Assembly: GCF_004364635.1 (NCBI RefSeq)
Contig: NZ_SOAX01000007.1
Span: 177,996-241,995 of the forward strand
Direction: 5' to 3'
Length of the DNA stretch: 64,000 nucleotides
DNA from: Halospina denitrificans
GTDB lineage: Bacteria; Pseudomonadota; Gammaproteobacteria; Pseudomonadales; Oleiphilaceae
Below the pieces are notes generated by a model, which saw only the letters and a program-made list of their open reading frames with translations, was not told the DNA's origin and searched no databases. A program made the position numbers and the translations under genes. Position 1 is the stretch's first letter, and every line of letters begins with the position of its first letter. Below, piece by piece: positions 60,228 through 64,000 of the stretch.

Positions 60228-61012
60228 CCCTCTGACGCCAACCTGCCCATAAAAAGCCGTTCGGCGTTGATCCGCAGCTGTTCAGCAAGCACTTCCGGCT
60301 GCTCCCCGCGCAACTCACACAGGCTCTCAAACACCCGCCGCAGATTCAGGGGTGTGTTTTCCCCCTTACGAACGCCGGAAGGCGGCATATCGGGAGCATC
60401 CGTCTCCAGAACCAGCGCGCTGGCCGGCAGTTTTCGAATGGTATCACGGGTTTTGCGCGCCCGGTCATGGGTAATCACCCCACCCACACCAATGTAGAGC
60501 CCCTGATCCAGCAGGCGCGTCGCCTGCTGCAAGGAGCCGCTGAAACCGTGCACCAGAGCCGGAAGCCGGTACTGTTCCCGCTTCAGCAGGGCAGCCACCT
60601 CATCATGGGTGCGAACACTGTGGATCAACAGCGGGTATTCATAACGCGAGGCCAGTGTCACCTGGGCGCGAAAGAGCTCAAGCTGGCCATCATAGTCCTC
60701 ACGCAACCAATCAAGACCGCATTCTCCGATCGCGACCCGCCCCTGCGCGGGCCGGTTCAGCTCCGCTTCGAGTTGGTCGATGGCATCCGGGCCAACCTCA
60801 TCCAGCCACCAGGGGTGGATACCCGGTGCATAGCGGAGAGCCCGGTAGTTTGCCGTCAGTTCCCTGATCCGCTCCCAGTTACCCGGGCAGGTCCCGGGAA
60901 CGACCAGGGTACTGATACCCAACTGCTCGGCCTGCGCGAGAATCGCATCCCGATGCCCGTCAAACACCGGGAAATCAAAATGACAGTGGGCATCCACAAG
61001 CCATGTCGCCAA
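60200..61012 (-). CDS. TatD family metal-dependent hydrolase
   Basis: A 270-residue TIM-barrel hydrolase with D-A-H-C-H-F-D at 7-13 (H9 and H11 as metal ligands), the G-E-C-G-L-D motif near 97 and E-T-D-A-P near the C-terminus. Family members are 3'-5' DNA exonucleases or D-aminoacyl-tRNA related enzymes; the exact paralogue (TatD, YcfH or YjjV) is not resolved. It starts 4 bases after prfC. Confidence 0.93.
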   Translation of the reverse strand: MATWLVDAHCHFDFPVFDGHRDAILAQAEQLGISTLVVPGTCPGNWERIRELTANYRALRYAPGIHPWWLDEVGPDAIDQLEAELNRPAQGRVAIGECGLDWLREDYDGQLELFRAQVTLASRYEYPLLIHSVRTHDEVAALLKREQYRLPALVHGFSGSLQQATRLLDQGLYIGVGGVITHDRARKTRDTIRKLPASALVLETDAPDMPPSGVRKGENTPLNLRRVFESLCELRGEQPEVLAEQLRINAERLFMGRLASEGLHGEGPPV

Positions 61013-61016
61013 CGGA

Positions 61017-62597
61017 TCACCGCTCCTTGGTCTTATGGAACGTGACTTCAGGATAACGCTCTTCCGCCAACTGGAGATTGACCATTGTGGGTGCGATATA
61101 GGTCAGGTTGTCACTGCCATCCAGGGCCAGGTTGTCCTGGTTCTTGCGCTCGAACTGCTCGAGGGCCTTGGGATCGTCACAGGTTACCCACCGCGCCGTG
61201 GCAACATTGATGGGCTCATAGACGGCATCGACGCCGTATTCGTTCTTGAGGCGCGCAACCACGACATCAAACTGCAGTGTACCCACGGCGCCCACAATCA
61301 TGTCGTTGTTCTTGACCGGCCGGAAAACCTGGACGGCCCCTTCCTCGGAAAGCTGTATAAGCCCTTTCTGGAGCTGTTTGGCCTTCATCGGATCACGCAG
61401 CTGAATCCGCCGGAACAGCTCCGGAGCAAAGTTCGGGATCCCCGTGAAGCGGTCTTTCTCGCCCTCGGTAAAGGTGTCGCCAAGCTGGATGGTCCCGTGG
61501 TTATGAAGGCCGATGATATCGCCGGCGATGGCTTCCTCGGCGCGCTCCCGATCACCCGCCATGAAGGTTAGCGCATCACTGATGCGCACATCCTTTCCGA
61601 TCCGCACGTGGTGAATCTTCATCCCCTGGTGGTAACGCCCCGAGACAATCCGCAGAAAGGCGATCCGGTCCCGGTGCTTGGGATCCATGTTCGCCTGGAT
61701 CTTGAAAACAAAACCGGCAAAACGGTCCTCCGTCGACTCAACACTGCGGTTGGTCATCTCCCGCCCCTTGGGCGCCGGCGCCCAGCTGACCAGGCCATCG
61801 AGCATATGATCGACGCCAAAATTACCCAGCGCCGTACCGAAGTACACCGGCGTAAGCTCACCCCTGAGAAAGGCGTCAAGATCGAACTCATGGGACGCGC
61901 CCTTGACCAGCTCGATCTCATCGCGCAGTTCCTGCGCATAGTTACCCAGCACATCATCAAGTTCAGGGTTATCAAGTCCCTCGATGATCCGGCCATCCTG
62001 GATGCGGTGGCCCTGCCCGGACTCATAGAGAATGACCTGATCCTTCAGGAGGTGATAGACACCCTGAAACTGCTTGCCCATACCAATGGGCCAGGTCACG
62101 GGGGCGCAGGCAATGTTCAGGACTTCCTCCACCTCATCCATCAGCTCAACGGGATCCCTGACCTCCCGATCCAGCTTGTTCATGAAGGTAATAATTGGCG
62201 TATCGCGCAGGCGGGTTACTTCCATCAGTTTGATGGTGCGCTCCTCGACGCCCTTGGCCGCATCGATCACCATGAGGCAGGAATCGACGGCCGTGAGCGT
62301 GCGATAGGTGTCCTCCGAGAAGTCCGCGTGGCCCGGGGTATCCAGCAGGTTGATAAGACAGTCCTCGTAAGGGAACTGCATTACCGAGGTGGTTACGGAT
62401 ATCCCCCGCTCCTTCTCCATCTCCATCCAGTCTGACTTGGCATGCTGGCCGGATTTTTTACCCTTGACCGTCCCCGCGCGTTGCAGAGCCTTACCGAAAA
62501 GCAGCACCTTCTCCGTGATCGTGGTTTTACCCGCGTCGGGGTGGGAAATGATGGCAAAGGTTCGACGTTTAAGGACTTCTTCGGTTAATTCACTCAT
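61017..62597 (-). CDS. prfC: Peptide chain release factor 3
   Basis: GTPase that recycles RF1 and RF2 after termination. The 526-residue protein has the P-loop H19-P-D-A-G-K-T-T26, [11 protein letters not shown], and N-K-L-D. Length fits E. coli RF3 (529). It lies near rimI and holD, as in E. coli. Confidence 0.98.
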   Translation of the reverse strand: MSELTEEVLKRRTFAIISHPDAGKTTITEKVLLFGKALQRAGTVKGKKSGQHAKSDWMEMEKERGISVTTSVMQFPYEDCLINLLDTPGHADFSEDTYRTLTAVDSCLMVIDAAKGVEERTIKLMEVTRLRDTPIITFMNKLDREVRDPVELMDEVEEVLNIACAPVTWPIGMGKQFQGVYHLLKDQVILYESGQGHRIQDGRIIEGLDNPELDDVLGNYAQELRDEIELVKGASHEFDLDAFLRGELTPVYFGTALGNFGVDHMLDGLVSWAPAPKGREMTNRSVESTEDRFAGFVFKIQANMDPKHRDRIAFLRIVSGRYHQGMKIHHVRIGKDVRISDALTFMAGDRERAEEAIAGDIIGLHNHGTIQLGDTFTEGEKDRFTGIPNFAPELFRRIQLRDPMKAKQLQKGLIQLSEEGAVQVFRPVKNNDMIVGAVGTLQFDVVVARLKNEYGVDAVYEPINVATARWVTCDDPKALEQFERKNQDNLALDGSDNLTYIAPTMVNLQLAEERYPEVTFHKTKER

Positions 62598-62659
62598 GGT
62601 ATTCAGTCTATAAGTCGGCTGGAGGTGCGCGTCTGGAAAAGGTGACGAAGTATAACAGC

Positions 62660-63136
62660 TCAGAGCCTGAGCATCATGATGATAGCGGACTCGCGCTTAC
62701 CGCCATCCGGGTAGTAATCAGGGCGCTCCCCCACCTGAACAAAGCCCTCGGATCGGTACAGGGCCTGGGCCCCAAGATTGGATTCGCGCACCTCAAGGAT
62801 CAGCTCACCCATGTTCTGGCAGGTCATCCTGCTGATCCAGTGCCTGAGCAGTTGGCGCCCGATCCCCTGGCGTGTATGGGAACGATCGACGCAGAGGTTC
62901 ATCAAATGCGCCTCGTCCAGAACCTGCCAGTGAACCAGGTAGCCGGTCAGGCGCCCCCCGAAGAAGCTCCCCCAGGCCTCAAATCCCTCGCCCATACAGT
63001 CAAGGAATTGCGCCTCGCTCCAGGGGTAACCGTAGCCACCGCGCTCGATATCAAGAATCGCAGGCAGGTCAGCCTCTCCCAGGCGCCCAAACGTCGATTC
63101 AGCGCCCTTCAGGCGGAAGGAACGTTCACTCACCAT
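62660..63136 (-). CDS. rimI: Ribosomal protein S18 alanine N-acetyltransferase
   Basis: GNAT enzyme that acetylates the N-terminal alanine of S18. The 158-residue protein has the acetyl-CoA loop T-R-Q-G-I-G-R at 88-94 and the RimI segment [14 protein letters not shown] with E115 and Y127. Start at 63136 overlaps the preceding gene by 11 bases. Confidence 0.95.
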   Translation of the reverse strand: MVSERSFRLKGAESTFGRLGEADLPAILDIERGGYGYPWSEAQFLDCMGEGFEAWGSFFGGRLTGYLVHWQVLDEAHLMNLCVDRSHTRQGIGRQLLRHWISRMTCQNMGELILEVRESNLGAQALYRSEGFVQVGERPDYYPDGGKRESAIIMMLRL

Positions 63137-63869
63137 CACCGTTTCCGAGCGCGCGAAGCAGTTCCGACTGTTTGATAAGCTCCCAGAGCTCCCGCTTGGC
63201 CGTGCCATTGGATACGAGATGGCTCAGAGTCAGTTCACTGGAAGCCCGAACCTCATGGCCCTGCCCCCGAAACCGGGGCGAAAGAATCTCAATGGATTCG
63301 GGCCCCAGGATAAACCAGGAAAAGGACGGACTTGGAGCCATGATCCCATTCAAAAGCCTGTCAAAGGCGGCATCGTCATTCCCGGGCAAGGACCGGTTCT
63401 CAAAGGCTGGCCATTGCACAATCTCAGGGCTTACCCCGGGTTCGCCAAGTGCGTGCATAATATTGGCGCCGAGCCGCAACTGAATATCACTGCCTGGATT
63501 CGCGCCCAGATCCGCGGCAAGACTCAACCGACTGCCATGCCAGAAAGCGGCCTGCAGCGACAGAAAAGAATCCGTCTGTTCTGCTTTGTCTTCCACAGGG
63601 AGGCTGGCGATATCCGGCTCGTCATGCGCGGCACCGATCTCAGCCTCACCTCCTTCATCCAGAACAGACTTGATCTGATCAAGACCCTGGGAGGGCGCGC
63701 CCGGTTCAACCGTGATCTTCTCCCGTTCGGGAATCGGCGGATGGAGGGACGCGCTGTCGTCATCGACCGGCTGAGCGGCGGATGGTGCGGCGCCGGGCAG
63801 GGGATAACGTGCTTCCCAGACATCAATGCCCAGCGCGGAAAGATAGAATTGGCGTGTTGCATTCTTCAT
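63126..63869 (-). CDS. holD: DNA polymerase III psi subunit (HolD), divergent
   Basis: A 247-residue protein. Its N-terminus has R6-x3-L10-x2-L13-G-I-x2-W18, the same spacing as I recall for the chi-binding segment of E. coli psi. Near the C-terminus it has L-x2-L-x2-N-x-T-A-K-x2-L-W-x2-I, again matching E. coli psi in spacing. Between lies a long acidic, proline-rich linker (about 35-110) that makes it much longer than the 137-residue E. coli protein. The holD-rimI overlap and nearby prfC match E. coli synteny. ATG at 63869 is chosen. Psi links the clamp loader to chi and SSB. Confidence 0.8.
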   Translation of the reverse strand: MKNATRQFYLSALGIDVWEARYPLPGAAPSAAQPVDDDSASLHPPIPEREKITVEPGAPSQGLDQIKSVLDEGGEAEIGAAHDEPDIASLPVEDKAEQTDSFLSLQAAFWHGSRLSLAADLGANPGSDIQLRLGANIMHALGEPGVSPEIVQWPAFENRSLPGNDDAAFDRLLNGIMAPSPSFSWFILGPESIEILSPRFRGQGHEVRASSELTLSHLVSNGTAKRELWELIKQSELLRALGNGDGE

Positions 63870-63875
63870 ACGCGC

Positions 63876-63881
63876 ATTATA
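63876..63881 (-). promoter_or_regulatory. Candidate -10 box for holD, close to its start codon
   Basis: A perfect TATAAT on the minus strand ends 7 bases before the holD ATG at 63869. Transcription would begin at or next to the ATG, giving a leaderless message. No -35 box is clear, as the rRNA terminator stem lies there. Confidence 0.35.
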
Positions 63882-63886
63882 CACAT

Positions 63887-63919
63887 AAAAAAGCCCCGCC
63901 CGGGGTTACCGGGCGGGGC
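63887..63919 (-). terminator. rRNA operon terminator
   Basis: An 11-base GC-rich stem, GCCCCGCCCGG (63893-63903) with CCGGGCGGGGC (63909-63919), followed on the minus strand by six T. It lies 12 bases after the end of the 5S gene and ends the rRNA transcript. Confidence 0.93.
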
Positions 63920-63930
63920 TTTGGGTGTAG

Positions 63931-64000
63931 GCGCCTGACGATGACCTACTCTCGCATGGGAGACCCCACACTACCATCGGCGCTGAGTGGTTTCACTTCT
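63931..64000 (-). rRNA. rrf: 5S ribosomal RNA (3' part, runs off window)
   Basis: Read on the minus strand, the segment carries AGAAGTGAAAC, GCGCCGATGGTAGTGTGGGG and CATGCGAGAGTAGG, which are the conserved 3' half of gammaproteobacterial 5S rRNA. About 70 bases are inside; the 5' part, and presumably 23S and 16S, lie beyond the right edge. Confidence 0.96.

Overview
The window is core chromosome of a gammaproteobacterium with moderately high GC (my impression, not computed) and many acidic proteins. The gene order mraZ to lpxC, dciA, M23 peptidase, secA, argJ, Nudix-ThiE, together with rnpB, rsmI, lpoA, yraN, diaA, sspBA, petCBA and rpsI-rplM, resembles what I know of Pseudomonas, Marinobacter and Halomonas type genomes. 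The protein styles would also fit a marine or halophilic relative such as Ectothiorhodospiraceae. The genus cannot be fixed from the sequence. I see no IS element, phage, CRISPR array, toxin-antitoxin or defence island.

Layout from left to right. (1) 1-9508, minus strand: a cell-elongation and lipoate cluster, proA-nadD-rsfS-rlmH-mrdA-rodA-mltB-rlpA-dacA-ybeD-lipB, with lipB cut by the window edge. (2) 9627-11661, plus: two translationally coupled membrane proteins with degenerate GGDEF domains. (3) 11586-20834, mostly minus: a LON-domain protein, a PmtA-like methyltransferase, a Tat-exported molybdenum hydroxylase pair, an EamA transporter, a thioesterase, then folA, thyA, lgt and a TauE/SafE transporter. 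(4) 20883-24899, plus: NRDE protein, xseB-ispA and dxs. (5) 24909-32152, minus: ribA, moaC, Nudix-ThiE, argJ, secA and a mepM-like peptidase, with dciA divergent.

(6) 32766-50601, minus: a complete division and cell-wall (dcw) cluster, mraZ-rsmH-ftsL-ftsI-murE-murF-mraY-murD-ftsW-murG-murC-ddlB-ftsQ-ftsA-ftsZ-lpxC, with short overlaps that imply translational coupling. It is driven by a strong promoter followed by seven GTGG boxes that look like an enlarged MraZ operator. (7) 50971-52270, minus: the RNase P RNA with its own promoter, then rsmI. (8) 52357-55201, plus: lpoA, yraN, diaA. (9) 55207-63869, minus: sspB-sspA, the cytochrome bc1 operon petABC, rplM-rpsI, tatD, prfC, rimI and a divergent holD. 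(10) The right edge holds an rRNA operon terminator and the 3' part of a 5S rRNA gene on the minus strand.

Functionally the window concentrates peptidoglycan synthesis (elongasome PBP2-RodA, divisome FtsI-FtsW, all cytoplasmic Mur steps except MurA and MurB, and the PBP1A activator LpoA), envelope biogenesis (Lgt, LpxC, SecA) and isoprenoid precursors (Dxs, IspA). The best second looks are the seven-box MraZ operator, the acidic-linker HolD candidate, the coupled degenerate GGDEF pair, the Asp-Ala hexanucleotide repeat in rlpA, a 13-bp perfect hairpin in the sspA leader, and a plus-strand terminator sitting antisense between lpxC and ftsZ. No clearly new multi-gene system is visible.
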